Origin: RBG-16-66-20 sp049651845
Lineage (GTDB): Bacteria; Pseudomonadota; Gammaproteobacteria; Burkholderiales; SG8-39
DNA: 47,633 nucleotides
Direction of reading: 5' to 3'
Assembly (NCBI GenBank): GCA_049651845.1
Contig: JBASCW010000018.1
Coordinates: 1-47,633, forward strand
Position numbers and translations under genes: made by a program. The notes beneath the pieces are model-generated. The model worked only from the letters and a program-made list of their open reading frames with translations. It was not told the DNA's origin and did not search any database. Shown piece by piece: positions 8,099 to 18,910 of the stretch (the stretch's first letter is position 1; the number at the start of each line of letters is the position of its first letter).

Positions 8099-9475
8099 GT
8101 GAGCAACGGCATCAGCAACTTCCTGGCGCGCATCGAGAACGCCGTCTGGGGCGAACCGGGCGGGGTCGCGTCGCCGTGGCGGCGGCACCTGATGCGCGTG
8201 GTGCGCATGGGGCTGGTGCTGGGACGGGACGTGGCCTTCGGCCAGCTCAACCTGCGGGCCATGAGCCTCGTGTACACGACGCTGCTCTCGCTGGTGCCGC
8301 TGCTGGCCCTGAGCTTCTCGGTGCTCAAGGCGTTCGGGGTCTACAACCAGGTGGAGCCGATGCTGCTCAGCTTCCTCGAGCCCCTGGGGGAGAAGGGCCA
8401 CGAGATCACGGCCCGCATCATGCAGTTCATCGCCAACGTGAACGTGGGCGTGCTCGGCTCGGTGGGTCTGGCGCTGCTGCTCTACACCGCGGTGTCCCTG
8501 ATGCAGAAGATCGAGGAGTCGTTCAACTTCATCTGGCACGTGAGCCAGCTGCGCAGCTTCGGCGAGCGCTTCAGCCGCTACCTGAGCGTGCTGCTGGTGG
8601 GGCCGATCCTGGTGTTCGCGGCGCTGGGCATCACCGCCACGGTGACCAGCATGTCCGTGGTCCGGGGAATTATGAGCGTTGGCCCCCTGGACGAGGTCGC
8701 GCGGGAAGTCGGCCGGCTCATGCCCTACGCGCTGGTGATCGCCGCATTCAGCTTCGCGTACGTGTTCATCCCCAACACCCGGGTGCGCCTCGTGCCGGCG
8801 CTCGCGGGCGGCATCGCGGGGGGCGTCCTGTGGCAGACCGCGGGCTGGGCGTTCGCGACGTTCGTCGCGACCTCCGCCCAATACGCGGCCATCTATTCCA
8901 GCTTCGCGATCCTGATCCTGTTCCTGATCTGGATCTACGCGAGCTGGCTGGTGCTGCTGCTCGGCGCCAGCATCGCATTCTACACCCAGCACCCGGAATA
9001 CCTGGTGGCCCAGGCGGGGGAGCCGCGCCTGAGCAACCGCATGCGGGAGCGCCTGGCGCTGGCGGTCATGGGGCGCATCGGCGAACATTTCATGGCCGGG
9101 CAGCCGGCCTGGACCCTGCGGCAGCTCACCCAGACCCTGGGCGTGCCCATGCACGCGGTGCAGGCGGTGCTGGAGGCCCTGGAGGGCCGGGGACTGCTGG
9201 CGCGCAGCGGCGAAGATCCGCCCGCCTTTCTTCTGGCCCGGGATCCGTCTGCGGTCAGCGTGGGCGAGTTGCTGGATAGCGTGCGCTCCGCGGGGGAGGA
9301 CCGCTCTCTCAAGCCGGAGGCGCTGCCTGTGCCGCCCCAGGTGGATAGGATCCTGGGGCAGATGGATCAGGCGGTGCATTCATCGCTGGCGGAAGTCACC
9401 GTCAAGGACCTGGCCTCCACGGATGCTCAGGCCGCGCTCAGAACACCGTCGCCAGGCCGAGCACCATCAGGATGA
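8099..9475 (+). CDS. YihY/BrkB family inner-membrane protein
   Basis: A 458-aa protein with a GTG start and about six membrane helices in residues 40-310. The family block AMSLVYTTLLSLVPLLALSFSVLKAF is present, as is the GxxWxxxxxxF-type segment before the last helices. The roughly 130-residue cytoplasmic tail contains a winged-helix-like stretch (WTLRQLTQTLGVPMHAVQAVLEALEGRGLL), common in the longer betaproteobacterial members. Older annotations such as ribonuclease BN or BrkB virulence factor are not supported for this family. Its 3' end overlaps the convergent CobD/CbiB-like gene by 38 nt. Confidence 0.9.
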   Translation: MSNGISNFLARIENAVWGEPGGVASPWRRHLMRVVRMGLVLGRDVAFGQLNLRAMSLVYTTLLSLVPLLALSFSVLKAFGVYNQVEPMLLSFLEPLGEKGHEITARIMQFIANVNVGVLGSVGLALLLYTAVSLMQKIEESFNFIWHVSQLRSFGERFSRYLSVLLVGPILVFAALGITATVTSMSVVRGIMSVGPLDEVAREVGRLMPYALVIAAFSFAYVFIPNTRVRLVPALAGGIAGGVLWQTAGWAFATFVATSAQYAAIYSSFAILILFLIWIYASWLVLLLGASIAFYTQHPEYLVAQAGEPRLSNRMRERLALAVMGRIGEHFMAGQPAWTLRQLTQTLGVPMHAVQAVLEALEGRGLLARSGEDPPAFLLARDPSAVSVGELLDSVRSAGEDRSLKPEALPVPPQVDRILGQMDQAVHSSLAEVTVKDLASTDAQAALRTPSPGRAPSG

Positions 9476-10343
9476 GCACCCAGAGCACGAGCGCGCGCCA
9501 GAGCAGGCCGACGGCGCTGTCGAGCGAAGGCGCATCGGCCGCCTCGCCCAGGCCCAGCTCCGGGCGCGGCTGCAGGCCCTCGACCTCGGTGAGCGGCATG
9601 CCGAGCTTCACGCCCATCGCGCCCGCGCCCGCGGCGAGCACGATGCCCAGGTTCGGGTCGTGCCAGGCGGCCGCCTGCGTGCGCCAGCAGTAGACCGCGT
9701 CCTCGAAATCGCCGACCACCGCGAACGCGGCCGCGGTGAGGCGCGCGGCCGGCCACTCGAGCACGTACAGCACCTGCGAGGCGAGCCGGCCGAAGTCGCC
9801 CTTGCCGCCCCAGCGCCGCTGCAGGAACGCCGCCAGGCGGTACAGGATCGCGCCGGTGGGCCCGGGCAGCAGCACGAACCAGAACAGCACCGCGAACACG
9901 TGCCGTTGCGACGCGGCGATGCCCTCTTCGATCGCCAGACGGATCACCTCCTCGCGGCTGCGGTGCACGGCCGATTCGCCGCGCCAGGAGCCGAGCAGCT
10001 CGCGCGCGCGGTCGATGTCGCCCTCGCGCACCGCCTGCTGGATGCCGGTGAAGGTGTGGCTGAATTGGCGGAAGCCGAGCGTGAAGTAAAGCGCCGCGAC
10101 GTTGGCGAGCAGCGCCGCGAACGGGCTCATCCAGTAGAGCGCGGCATAGGCGAGGCCCGCCGCCGCGACCGGCAGGAGCACCGCGATCAGCCAGGCGATG
10201 GCGCCATGGCGCGCCTGGCCGGCGTTGAACGTGCGCTCCAGCCAGTCGGCCCAGGCCGCGAGCGCGGCGAACACCGCGCGCCGGTCGGCGAGCGGGCGCC
10301 ATTGCTCGAGCAGCAGCGCGGCGATGATGGCGGCGACGCCCAT
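9438..10343 (-). CDS. CobD/CbiB family membrane protein
   Basis: A 301-aa polytopic protein with four to five membrane helices. It has the family opening (AAIIAALLLEQWRPL) and the FRQFSHTFTGIQQAVREGD and RSREEVIRLAIEEGIAASQRHVFAVLFWFVLLPGP blocks seen in CobD/CbiB and AmpE relatives. CbiB attaches aminopropanol to adenosylcobyric acid. No other cobalamin gene is nearby, so this may belong to the AmpE-like regulatory branch instead. It lies 5 nt downstream of the NUDIX gene on the same strand and is likely its operon partner. Confidence 0.85.
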   Translation of the reverse strand: MGVAAIIAALLLEQWRPLADRRAVFAALAAWADWLERTFNAGQARHGAIAWLIAVLLPVAAAGLAYAALYWMSPFAALLANVAALYFTLGFRQFSHTFTGIQQAVREGDIDRARELLGSWRGESAVHRSREEVIRLAIEEGIAASQRHVFAVLFWFVLLPGPTGAILYRLAAFLQRRWGGKGDFGRLASQVLYVLEWPAARLTAAAFAVVGDFEDAVYCWRTQAAAWHDPNLGIVLAAGAGAMGVKLGMPLTEVEGLQPRPELGLGEAADAPSLDSAVGLLWRALVLWVLILMVLGLATVF

Positions 10344-10348
10344 GTGCG

Positions 10349-10969
10349 TCAGAGTCTACCGTGAGGTTGAACCGCGGCAAGGTGGATCGAAAGATTGACC
10401 AGCATGCCGGCGGTGGCGCCCCAGATGTAGTAGCGCTCGTAGGGCATCGCGTAGAACCAGCGCAACTCGCCCTGCCATTCGCGCGACTGGCGCTGGTGGT
10501 TCGCCGGGTCGAGCAGGAACGCGAGCGGCACCTCGAAGATCTCCTCGACCTCGTTCACGTCCGGCTGCAGCTCGAGCGGCGGCGTAACGATGGCGATCAC
10601 CGGCGTGATGCGAAAGCCGGTGCGCGTGTGGTACTCGGGCATGCGGCCGAGCAGCTCGACCCGGGCCGGGTCGAGGCCGATCTCCTCGCGCGTCTCGCGC
10701 AATGCGGTCGCCTCGGGCGAATCGTCTTCGGCGTGCACGCGGCCGCCCGGGAAGCTGACCTGTCCGGAGTGGTCGCGCAGGTGCGAGGCGCGCTGCGTGA
10801 ACAGCACGGTCGGCGCCGGCTCGCGGTTGACGATCGGCACCAGCACCGCGGCCGGGCGCAGCAGCGCAGGGTCCGGGCGCGGGCCCTCGTCGCCGTACAG
10901 GCACGCGGCCGGCGGCGCCGCGGCGGCGAAGCGCCGCCGCAGCTCTTCGGCGGTCAGTGCGTAGGCCAA
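10349..10969 (-). CDS. NUDIX CoA pyrophosphatase (NudL/YeaB-like)
   Basis: A 206-aa NUDIX hydrolase. The NUDIX box is complete: GGRVHAEDDSPEATALRETREEIGL fits G-x5-E-x7-R-E-x2-E-E-x-G-U. Just before it, ASHLRDHSGQVSFPGG matches the CoA-pyrophosphatase subgroup signature. Such enzymes split CoA or acyl-CoA into phosphopantetheine and 3',5'-ADP. The start MAYALTAEELRRRF lies 22 nt after the quinone-reductase stop. Confidence 0.9.
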   Translation of the reverse strand: MAYALTAEELRRRFAAAAPPAACLYGDEGPRPDPALLRPAAVLVPIVNREPAPTVLFTQRASHLRDHSGQVSFPGGRVHAEDDSPEATALRETREEIGLDPARVELLGRMPEYHTRTGFRITPVIAIVTPPLELQPDVNEVEEIFEVPLAFLLDPANHQRQSREWQGELRWFYAMPYERYYIWGATAGMLVNLSIHLAAVQPHGRL

Positions 10970-10991
10970 GACCTCGACTTCACCGCCGCGG

Positions 10992-11963
10992 TCACGGCTT
11001 GAGGATCACCGAGCCCGTCGTCTTGCGCGACTCCAGGTCGCGGTGCGCCTGGGCGGCGTCGGCGAGCTGGTAGGTCTTGGTGGTCTCGATCTTCACCTTG
11101 CCGGAGCTGACGATCTCGAACAGCGCGTTCGAGCGCTCGACCAGGTCGGCGCGGCTCGCGATGTGGGTGGCGAGCGTGGGGCGCGTGACGTAGAGCGAGC
11201 CCTTGGTGGACAGGATGCCGAGGTTCACCGGCGGCACCGGGCCCGAGGCATTGCCGAAGGACACCATGAGGCCGCGCGGACGCAGGCAGTCGAGCGACCC
11301 TTCCCAGGTGCTCTTGCCCACCGAGTCGTAGACCACCGGTACGCCCTTGCCGCCGGTGATCTCCTTGACGCGCTTCACGAAATCCTCGCTCGAGTAGTTG
11401 ATCAGGTGGTCGGCGCCATGCGCCTTGGCGAGCGCGAGCTTCTCGGCCGAGCCGGCGGTGCCGATGGTGGTGACGCCGAGCGCCTTGAGCCACTGGCAGG
11501 CGATCAGGCCGACGCCGCCGGCGGCGGCGTGCCAGAGCACGGTCTCGCCCTGCCTTACCGGGTAGGTGCTGAAGATCAGGTAGTGCACCGTGAGGCCCTT
11601 GAGCAGCATCGAGGCGGCCTGCTCCTCGCTGATGCCCTTGGGCAGCTTGACCATGCGGTCCGCGGGTACCAGGCGAGTCTCGCAGTACGAGCCCGCCAGG
11701 CCCGTGTAGCAGATGCGGTCGCCCGCCTTCAGGTCGCTGACGCCGGCGCCAGCGGCTTCCACCACCCCCGCGCCCTCGTTGCCCGCGACCTGCGGCAGCT
11801 GCATCGGGTACAGGCCGGAACGCTGGTAGGTATCGACGAAGTTGACGCCGATCGCCGTGTGCCGGATGCGCACCTGCCCCGGGCCGGGATCGCCAACCTG
11901 AACATCGTCGTACTGCAGCACTTCCGGACCGCCCTGCTTGTGATAGCGCACTGCCTTTGCCAT
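10992..11963 (-). CDS. qor: NADPH:quinone oxidoreductase (zeta-crystallin-like)
   Basis: A zinc-independent medium-chain dehydrogenase of 323 aa. The GroES-like N-terminal half has HTAIGVNFVDTYQRSGLYP. The Rossmann half has AAAGGVGLIACQWLKALG for NADPH binding. The C-terminus ALFEIVSSGKVKIETTKTYQLADAAQAHRDLESRKTTGSVILKP is typical of Qor. No structural or catalytic zinc cysteines are present. Qor reduces quinones by one electron; the physiological substrate is uncertain. It is preceded by phaM with a 15-nt gap, so both are likely on one transcript. Confidence 0.9.
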   Translation of the reverse strand: MAKAVRYHKQGGPEVLQYDDVQVGDPGPGQVRIRHTAIGVNFVDTYQRSGLYPMQLPQVAGNEGAGVVEAAGAGVSDLKAGDRICYTGLAGSYCETRLVPADRMVKLPKGISEEQAASMLLKGLTVHYLIFSTYPVRQGETVLWHAAAGGVGLIACQWLKALGVTTIGTAGSAEKLALAKAHGADHLINYSSEDFVKRVKEITGGKGVPVVYDSVGKSTWEGSLDCLRPRGLMVSFGNASGPVPPVNLGILSTKGSLYVTRPTLATHIASRADLVERSNALFEIVSSGKVKIETTKTYQLADAAQAHRDLESRKTTGSVILKP

Positions 11964-11978
11964 TGCGTGGTCTCCTGT

Positions 11979-12305
11979 TTACGGTTTCTCGTCGTGCTTC
12001 TTCGCCGCATCCTGCTGCGGCATCCCCATCTGCATCGCCTGCTGCATCGCTTCGTGCATGCCCTGCTGCATGCCCTGCATCTGCTGCAGTCCCGCCTTCT
12101 GCATCTCCAGGCCCTGGATCGCCATGCGCAGCACGTTCAGGTTCATGCCCAGCCACATTTCCACCGATTTCAGCTCGGTAATGCGCTTGTCGATCTCCTG
12201 CGGGTCGAGCGTCGGCATCGCCATGCCGGGCACCGGCACGCCGAGCGGCCCCCACAGGCGGCGGAATATCTCGAACGGGTCCTGCGGCGTGTTCGGGTCG
12301 GCCAT
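11979..12305 (-). CDS. phaM: PhaM-type polyhydroxyalkanoate granule protein
   Basis: A 108-aa protein. The N-terminal segment (DPFEIFRRLWGPLGVPVPGMAMPTLDPQEIDKRITELKSVEMWLGMNLNVLRMAIQGLEMQ) matches the conserved part of PhaM, which binds PHA synthase and DNA and helps segregate PHB granules. A Met/Gln-rich region (residues 75-98) follows. The C-terminus is short and only mildly basic (AAKKHDEKP), whereas the Ralstonia protein is over twice as long with a lysine/alanine-rich DNA-binding tail. DNA binding is therefore doubtful here. The start MADPNTP is preferred over one 24 nt upstream, which overlaps the patatin 3' end. No PHA synthase gene is in the window. Confidence 0.82.
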   Translation of the reverse strand: MADPNTPQDPFEIFRRLWGPLGVPVPGMAMPTLDPQEIDKRITELKSVEMWLGMNLNVLRMAIQGLEMQKAGLQQMQGMQQGMHEAMQQAMQMGMPQQDAAKKHDEKP

Positions 12306-12309
12306 CGCG

Positions 12310-13443
12310 TCAGCCCTCCGTGTCCGCAAAGAACTCCCGCACGTCGTTCTCGCGGCTGACCGTGTCCTGGTAGCCGAGGTCGATCAGCGTGCGGCAGAAC
12401 GACTCCTCGAACAGCAGGTAGCTCACCAGGTTCGAGCCCGAGCGGTTCATCGCGCCGGTCGGGCGCAGCACGAAGCGCACCATCGGCGGCAGCTCGTGCA
12501 CGAAGCGCGCGGCGATGCGCTCCAGGGGCTGCGAGGGCGAGATGAACAGCACCTTCACGGGCCTGAGCGGCAGCTTCGCCTCGGCCAGCTTGTCGGCCGG
12601 GATCAGGCTGACCGTACGATTGATGCGTTCCAGACGCTCAAGATCTACCGAGAGCCCATCCAGGAAGATCGAGTTCAGCGCGTGGCCGGCCACCTGGGCG
12701 AGCGACGGGTAGATGTTCGAGCGCGCGCGCGACTGGTCCGCGGTCTGCCGCCCGGTGCCCACCACCAGCACCCGGTCCGCGCCCAGGTGCAGCGCCGGGC
12801 TGATCGGCGCGATCTGGCGCACCGAGCCGTCGCCGAAATACTCGCGGTGCACCTTGATCGCCGGGAAGATGAACGGCAGCGCGCTGGAGGCGAGCAGGTA
12901 CTCGAGCTTGAGGCTCACGGCGGCGCCGATGCGCTGGTTGCGCTCCCAGCCCTCCAGCCCCGAGCCGCCCTGGAAGAACGACACGCTCTGGCCGGTGGTG
13001 TAGCCCGAGGCGGTGACGCTCACCGCGTACAGCGCGCCCGAGTCGATGTGGTCCTGGATGCGGTCGAAGGCGAGCGTGCGCTCGAGCATGTCCTTGAGCG
13101 GCGCGTTATCGAGCAGCGAGATCGGGTTCTGCCGCGACAGCCACGACAGCGCGCCGAGCCAGCGCATGCCGCGGCGCGCGATGCTCGCCACGTCGGTGCG
13201 GTAGACGTGGTGGCAGCGCATGTTCTCCCACACCTCGAGCAGGTTGCCCACGCCGCGGCTGAAGTTGTCGGCGAACACGGCGAGCGTGGTGGCGTTGATC
13301 GCCCCCGCCGAGGTGCCGCACAGGATCGGGAACGGGTTCTTGGCGGGGTTGCCGAGGATGTCGCGTACCGCCTTGACCACGCCGACCTGGTAGGCGGCCC
13401 GCGCGCCGCCGCCCGTCAGCACGAGGCCGGCGCGCGCCTTCAT
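12310..13443 (-). CDS. Patatin-like phospholipase family protein
   Basis: A 377-aa serine acyl hydrolase. The oxyanion loop TGGGARAAYQVG (residues 10-21) and the nucleophile elbow GTSAG with Ser45 are clear. The dyad Asp lies in FGDGSVRQIAP. No signal peptide or beta-barrel follows, so it is not a PlpD-type autotransporter. Probable cytoplasmic or membrane-peripheral lipase. The C-terminal 100 residues (RFVHELPPMVRFVLRPTGAMNRSG...) are characteristic of the proteobacterial long form. It may act on lipids or PHA-related esters given phaM 4 nt downstream, but that is inference. Confidence 0.9.
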   Translation of the reverse strand: MKARAGLVLTGGGARAAYQVGVVKAVRDILGNPAKNPFPILCGTSAGAINATTLAVFADNFSRGVGNLLEVWENMRCHHVYRTDVASIARRGMRWLGALSWLSRQNPISLLDNAPLKDMLERTLAFDRIQDHIDSGALYAVSVTASGYTTGQSVSFFQGGSGLEGWERNQRIGAAVSLKLEYLLASSALPFIFPAIKVHREYFGDGSVRQIAPISPALHLGADRVLVVGTGRQTADQSRARSNIYPSLAQVAGHALNSIFLDGLSVDLERLERINRTVSLIPADKLAEAKLPLRPVKVLFISPSQPLERIAARFVHELPPMVRFVLRPTGAMNRSGSNLVSYLLFEESFCRTLIDLGYQDTVSRENDVREFFADTEG

Positions 13444-13502
13444 GCGCCGCCCCCGGTCAGGACCAGTCCGGCTCGGGGCTTCATGCGCGCGATTGTTTCA
13501 TG

Positions 13503-15800
<2,298 letters not shown>

Positions 15801-15837
15801 CGGGTCTCCTCTTCGATACGCCTGGGTTCGGGCAAAA

Positions 15838-15853
15838 ATTATATCCGTATAAT
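15838..15853. promoter_or_regulatory. Divergent promoter with palindromic -10 elements
   Basis: ATTATATCCGTATAAT is an imperfectly spaced palindrome that gives a perfect TATAAT on each strand. The right one suits the aminotransferase, placing its expected transcription start about 14 nt before the ATG, with no Shine-Dalgarno in between. The left one suits maeB, leaving about 30 nt of leader. The -35 regions are weak on both sides. Confidence 0.5.
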
Positions 15854-15873
15854 CGACCTCTCCCCCTCGACCC

Positions 15874-17082
15874 ATGGCACGCAAGCCAGCCGCATCGCGG
15901 CCCGCATTTTCCTCTGCGATGCGCGCCGCCGAGATCCAGCCGTTCGTGGTGATGGACGTGCTCGCGCGCGCCCACGCCCTCGAGGCCGCGGGCCGGCGCG
16001 TGATCCACATGGAGATCGGCGAGCCGGACTTCGGCGCCGCGCCGCAGGTCGTGGAAGCCGCGGCGCGCGCGCTGCGCGACGGGCAGACCGCCTACACCGC
16101 GACCCTGGGCTTGCCCGCGCTGCGGGAGCTGATTGCCGCGCACTATGGGAATTGCTTCTCAAGAGAGTTGGGCCCCGACAGGATCGCGATCACGGCCGGC
16201 GCATCGGGCGGGCTGCTGCTGACGATTGCGCTCTACGTCAACCCGGGCGACGAGATGCTGGTGCCCGATCCGGGCTACCCGGGCTATCGCCACATGGTGC
16301 GCGCCTTCGAAGGCAGGGCGCGGCCGCTGAAGGTCTCGCCCGCGACGAACTTTCAGCCGACGCTGCAGACGGTCCGCTCGGCATGGGGTCCGCGCACGCG
16401 GGGCCTCATTCTGGGCTCGCCCTCGAATCCCACCGGCACCGTCGTTGCAGAGGCCGAGATCAGGAAGATCGCGCGCTTCGTCGCCGATCGCCGCGGCGTG
16501 CTGATCGCCGACGAGATCTACCAGGGACTGTCGTACGGTGCCGCGCCTGCGACCGCGCTCGGACTGCCGGGCGAGGTTGCGGTCGTCAACAGCTTCTCGA
16601 AGTATTTCTGCATGACCGGATGGCGCCTGGGCTGGGTGGTCCTGCCGCAGAAGAGAATGCGCGACTTCGAAAAGCTGGCCCAGCACCTGTTCATCTGCGC
16701 GCCGTCGGTGGCGCAGCATGCGGCGCTGGCGTGCTTTTCGCCGGACAGCTTGAAGATCTTCGAGCAGCGCCGGCTTGAATTCCAGCGCAGGCGGGACTTC
16801 CTGATTCCCGAACTGGAACGCGCGGGACTCAGGATTCCCGTGCCGCCCTCGGGCGCTTTCTACCTCTATGCCCAGTGCCCGACCGGCAGCCGGCGTTTCG
16901 CCCTGAATCTGCTGGAGCGCGAAGCTGTCGCGGCGACGCCGGGCATCGATTTCGGCGGCAACGCCACACAACGCTACCTGCGCTTCGCGTACACCCGGGG
17001 GATGGCCGACCTCGAGGAGGCGGCGGCGCGCATTGCGCGCTTCTGCACGCGCCTGCGGCGCGCCCGCGCCGCAAGCGCCTAG
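15874..17082 (+). CDS. PLP-dependent class I/II aminotransferase
   Basis: A 402-aa fold-type I enzyme. Landmarks: MEIGEPDFG, the cofactor loop TAGASGGLL, DPGYPGY, SPSNPTGTV, DEIYQGLSYG, and the Schiff-base lysine K243 in NSFSKYFCMTGWRLGW. The substrate-carboxylate Arg lies in LRFAYTR at the C-terminus. It belongs to the aspartate/alanine-type aminotransferase branch, but the donor and acceptor cannot be fixed. No ribosome site precedes the ATG, which fits translation from a very short leader set by the adjacent -10 element. The stop overlaps the convergent transglycosylase by 4 nt. Confidence 0.9.
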   Translation: MARKPAASRPAFSSAMRAAEIQPFVVMDVLARAHALEAAGRRVIHMEIGEPDFGAAPQVVEAAARALRDGQTAYTATLGLPALRELIAAHYGNCFSRELGPDRIAITAGASGGLLLTIALYVNPGDEMLVPDPGYPGYRHMVRAFEGRARPLKVSPATNFQPTLQTVRSAWGPRTRGLILGSPSNPTGTVVAEAEIRKIARFVADRRGVLIADEIYQGLSYGAAPATALGLPGEVAVVNSFSKYFCMTGWRLGWVVLPQKRMRDFEKLAQHLFICAPSVAQHAALACFSPDSLKIFEQRRLEFQRRRDFLIPELERAGLRIPVPPSGAFYLYAQCPTGSRRFALNLLEREAVAATPGIDFGGNATQRYLRFAYTRGMADLEEAAARIARFCTRLRRARAASA

Positions 17083-17777
17083 GCGGAGGTCCGGCGGGAC
17101 TGCTTGAGCATCTGCTCCAGGCGCGAGCGCTCGGCGAGCACCTTGAAGGCGTACTGCGAGTTCGGCTCGTCGAAGGCGCCGGCGTACATCTGCAGCGCGG
17201 TCTCGGTCTCGCCGAAGCGGCGCAGGTACTCGCGCAGGATCTGCGCGCCGACCTGGATGTTGACGTGCGGGTCGAGCAGCGCGCTCTCGCCGCCGTGCTC
17301 GACCAGCTTCTCGGGGTGGAACTTCGGGATCACCTGCATCAGCCCCTTGGCACCCATGTTGCTCTCGGCCACCGGGTTGTAGCGCGACTCGATCGCCATC
17401 ACCGCGAGGATCAGCAGCGGGTCGACCTTCCACTCGCCGCCCGCGCGGTAGGCGGCGGCGACGAAGCCCGCGGCCGCGTCGTGCGCCACGCGGTAGCGCT
17501 TGGCGATGAACTCGGTCACGGCGCGCTGGTCGCGCTGGTCGGGCGTCGCGGCGCCGACCTGGATCGTGCCGGCGGTCATGATGCTGTTGCTGTTCTGGTC
17601 TTCCCAGGCCTCGCCCCAGGCGGCGAACTGGCGCAGCAGCGCTTCGCGCGCCGCCGGCAGCACCGCGGCAAGCAGCACCACCAGGCCGAGCAGCGCGAGC
17701 AGCGCGCGCGCGGCGGACCACAGGCGCAGTGCGCCCATCAGGGCCGGGGGCCGGATTGCGATTTCGGATGTTTCCAT
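17079..17777 (-). CDS. Lytic transglycosylase, SLT domain
   Basis: A 232-aa membrane-anchored murein lytic transglycosylase that cleaves peptidoglycan with formation of 1,6-anhydro ends. One membrane anchor (residues 22-42) is followed by a linker and the SLT domain from about residue 118. The catalytic Glu130 lies in AIESRYNPVAESNMGAKGLMQVIP. The remaining motif is NIQVGAQILREYLRRFGETETALQMYAG. The ATG start is chosen because GGAGG lies 7 nt upstream. An 80-residue N-terminal extension in the same frame lies in the structured leader and is proline/arginine-rich. Its products are substrates in the pathway of AmpD, encoded about 6 kb away. Confidence 0.9.
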   Translation of the reverse strand: METSEIAIRPPALMGALRLWSAARALLALLGLVVLLAAVLPAAREALLRQFAAWGEAWEDQNSNSIMTAGTIQVGAATPDQRDQRAVTEFIAKRYRVAHDAAAGFVAAAYRAGGEWKVDPLLILAVMAIESRYNPVAESNMGAKGLMQVIPKFHPEKLVEHGGESALLDPHVNIQVGAQILREYLRRFGETETALQMYAGAFDEPNSQYAFKVLAERSRLEQMLKQSRRTSA

Positions 17778-18269
17778 TTTCAACCTCCACACCTTAAGCG
17801 CCGGGTCGTCGCCCTCCCCCACCAGCCGCAGGCGCCCTGTTGGGGCATTGGACTGCAGGACGGAGGGGGTGTTACCCGGGCTGCGGGGGTTTACCGGAGC
17901 GGCCGGGGGGAGCGCTTGCCGGGAGGATTCAGTGGTCCCGGAACGGCGCGGCCGGACTCGAGCGAAACCGCTCGATCTCGGCGACGATTGTTGCGACGCA
18001 ACAGACCGAATCATAGCTGAATTACCCCTTTAATGTCAATGACATCGACACCCCGGCGTGTAAAAGCTTGTGCGCCGAGAAACCCTTGTTTCGACGGATA
18101 AAAACGGCAGCGCCGGGGGGAGTGTCGGGGGTTGAAGTCCGGGGCTCCAAGGAAGCCTCTCGGACCAGCCCAGACCTGCCGGCGGCGCCGGCGGACCCGG
18201 ACGGTCCGGAGAGCTCCAAAGGCCGGCGAAGGGCTTACGCCCCCCACCCCATTCCAGATCGGTTCCCGG
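17778..18269. other. 492-nt intergenic region; possible structured leader of the transglycosylase gene
   Basis: No convincing gene is present. It contains a perfect 15-nt palindrome TGTTGCGACGCAACA at 17989-18003 and a 6-bp hairpin (CGAGCG/CGCTCG) about 20 nt closer to the gene. About 230 nt lie between this palindrome and the transglycosylase start, rich in G and C runs that could fold. I could not match it to a known riboswitch class. The right part, from about 18060 to 18269, shows nothing recognisable. Confidence 0.4.
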
Positions 18270-18542
18270 TTACGGCCGGGATCCGGTCGGAAACGGCCAC
18301 GCGGCCGCCGGATTCAGCGCTGTTCGCGCGCCGGCGGCGGACGGCACGCTGGCAGCGGCCGTCATCGCAGTGCGGGCCTGTGGCCTTGCGGGCTTTGCGG
18401 CCGCCTTGCTCTTTTTCTTGGCGGCTTTTTTCTTTTTACCCGCTGCCCTTCTTGATGCCTTCTTCTTGGACGATTTCTTCTTCTTACTTGATTTCTTCTT
18501 CTTCTTTTTCTTGCCGCCCTTTTTCGCCTTTTTCTTCGCCAT
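18270..18542 (-). CDS. Lysine/alanine-rich histone H1-like basic protein
   Basis: A 90-aa protein. The first 50 residues are almost only Lys, Ser, Ala and Arg (MAKKKAKKGGKKKKKKKSS...), resembling bacterial histone H1-like/AlgP-type DNA-binding tails; the rest is Ala/Pro-rich. The start is supported by a strong AAGGAGAT site. No folded domain is visible. It lies about 105 nt downstream of the DUF2442 gene on the same strand. DNA or polyanion binding is likely from composition; low-complexity coding makes homology uninformative. The pyrimidine-rich opposite strand has open frames that are artefacts. Confidence 0.7.
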   Translation of the reverse strand: MAKKKAKKGGKKKKKKKSSKKKKSSKKKASRRAAGKKKKAAKKKSKAAAKPARPQARTAMTAAASVPSAAGARTALNPAAAWPFPTGSRP

Positions 18543-18647
18543 CGCGATCTCCTTAGAGGTAGTTGCGAAAGAAGGCCCGGCCGGGCTGGCCCGGACCATT
18601 CAAGCGTCCGGCGCGGGGCGCCGGAGGCGTTGAATTCCCGATTGCTT

Positions 18648-18902
18648 TCACTTGCCGTGCCTCGTCACGAGGTTCTGGTAGAGCACCTCGTTGTCCAGGC
18701 GAATCCCGCCCTCCCAGGTCACCGTGGCCGACTCCGGATCCACGCTCACCTTCTCGAACTCGCGCACGTCGCGCCACAGCCGGAAGGCGCCGATCTCCAG
18801 CAGGTTGCCGAGGAACACGCTGCCCTCCAGGCCGTCGTCGAAACGGATCCAGAGCCGGTAGTCGTCCTCGGCTTTGCATGCGGTCACTCTGTGCATCTGC
18901 AT
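18648..18902 (-). CDS. DUF2442 family protein
   Basis: An 84-aa protein. The DUF2442 core is visible (HRVTACKAEDDYRLWIRFDDGLEGSVFLGNLL...FRLWRDVREFEKVSVDPESATVTWEGGIRLDNEVLY). Function is unknown; many relatives sit near toxin-antitoxin or metabolic genes. The ATG 8 nt after the nrdB stop is preferred because AGGGG precedes it; an upstream TTG would overlap nrdB. It is likely the third gene of the nrdAB transcript. Confidence 0.88.
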   Translation of the reverse strand: MQMHRVTACKAEDDYRLWIRFDDGLEGSVFLGNLLEIGAFRLWRDVREFEKVSVDPESATVTWEGGIRLDNEVLYQNLVTRHGK

Positions 18903-18910
18903 GTTCCCCT

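Noticed and set aside
15801..16010. N-terminal extension of the malic enzyme
   Set aside because: It would cross the divergent promoter and overlap the aminotransferase; the GTG with a good ribosome site gives the normal family start.
18011..18247. Minus-strand ORF in the transglycosylase upstream region
   Set aside because: Pro/Arg/Gly-rich translation of GC-rich intergenic DNA with no domain and no ribosome site.
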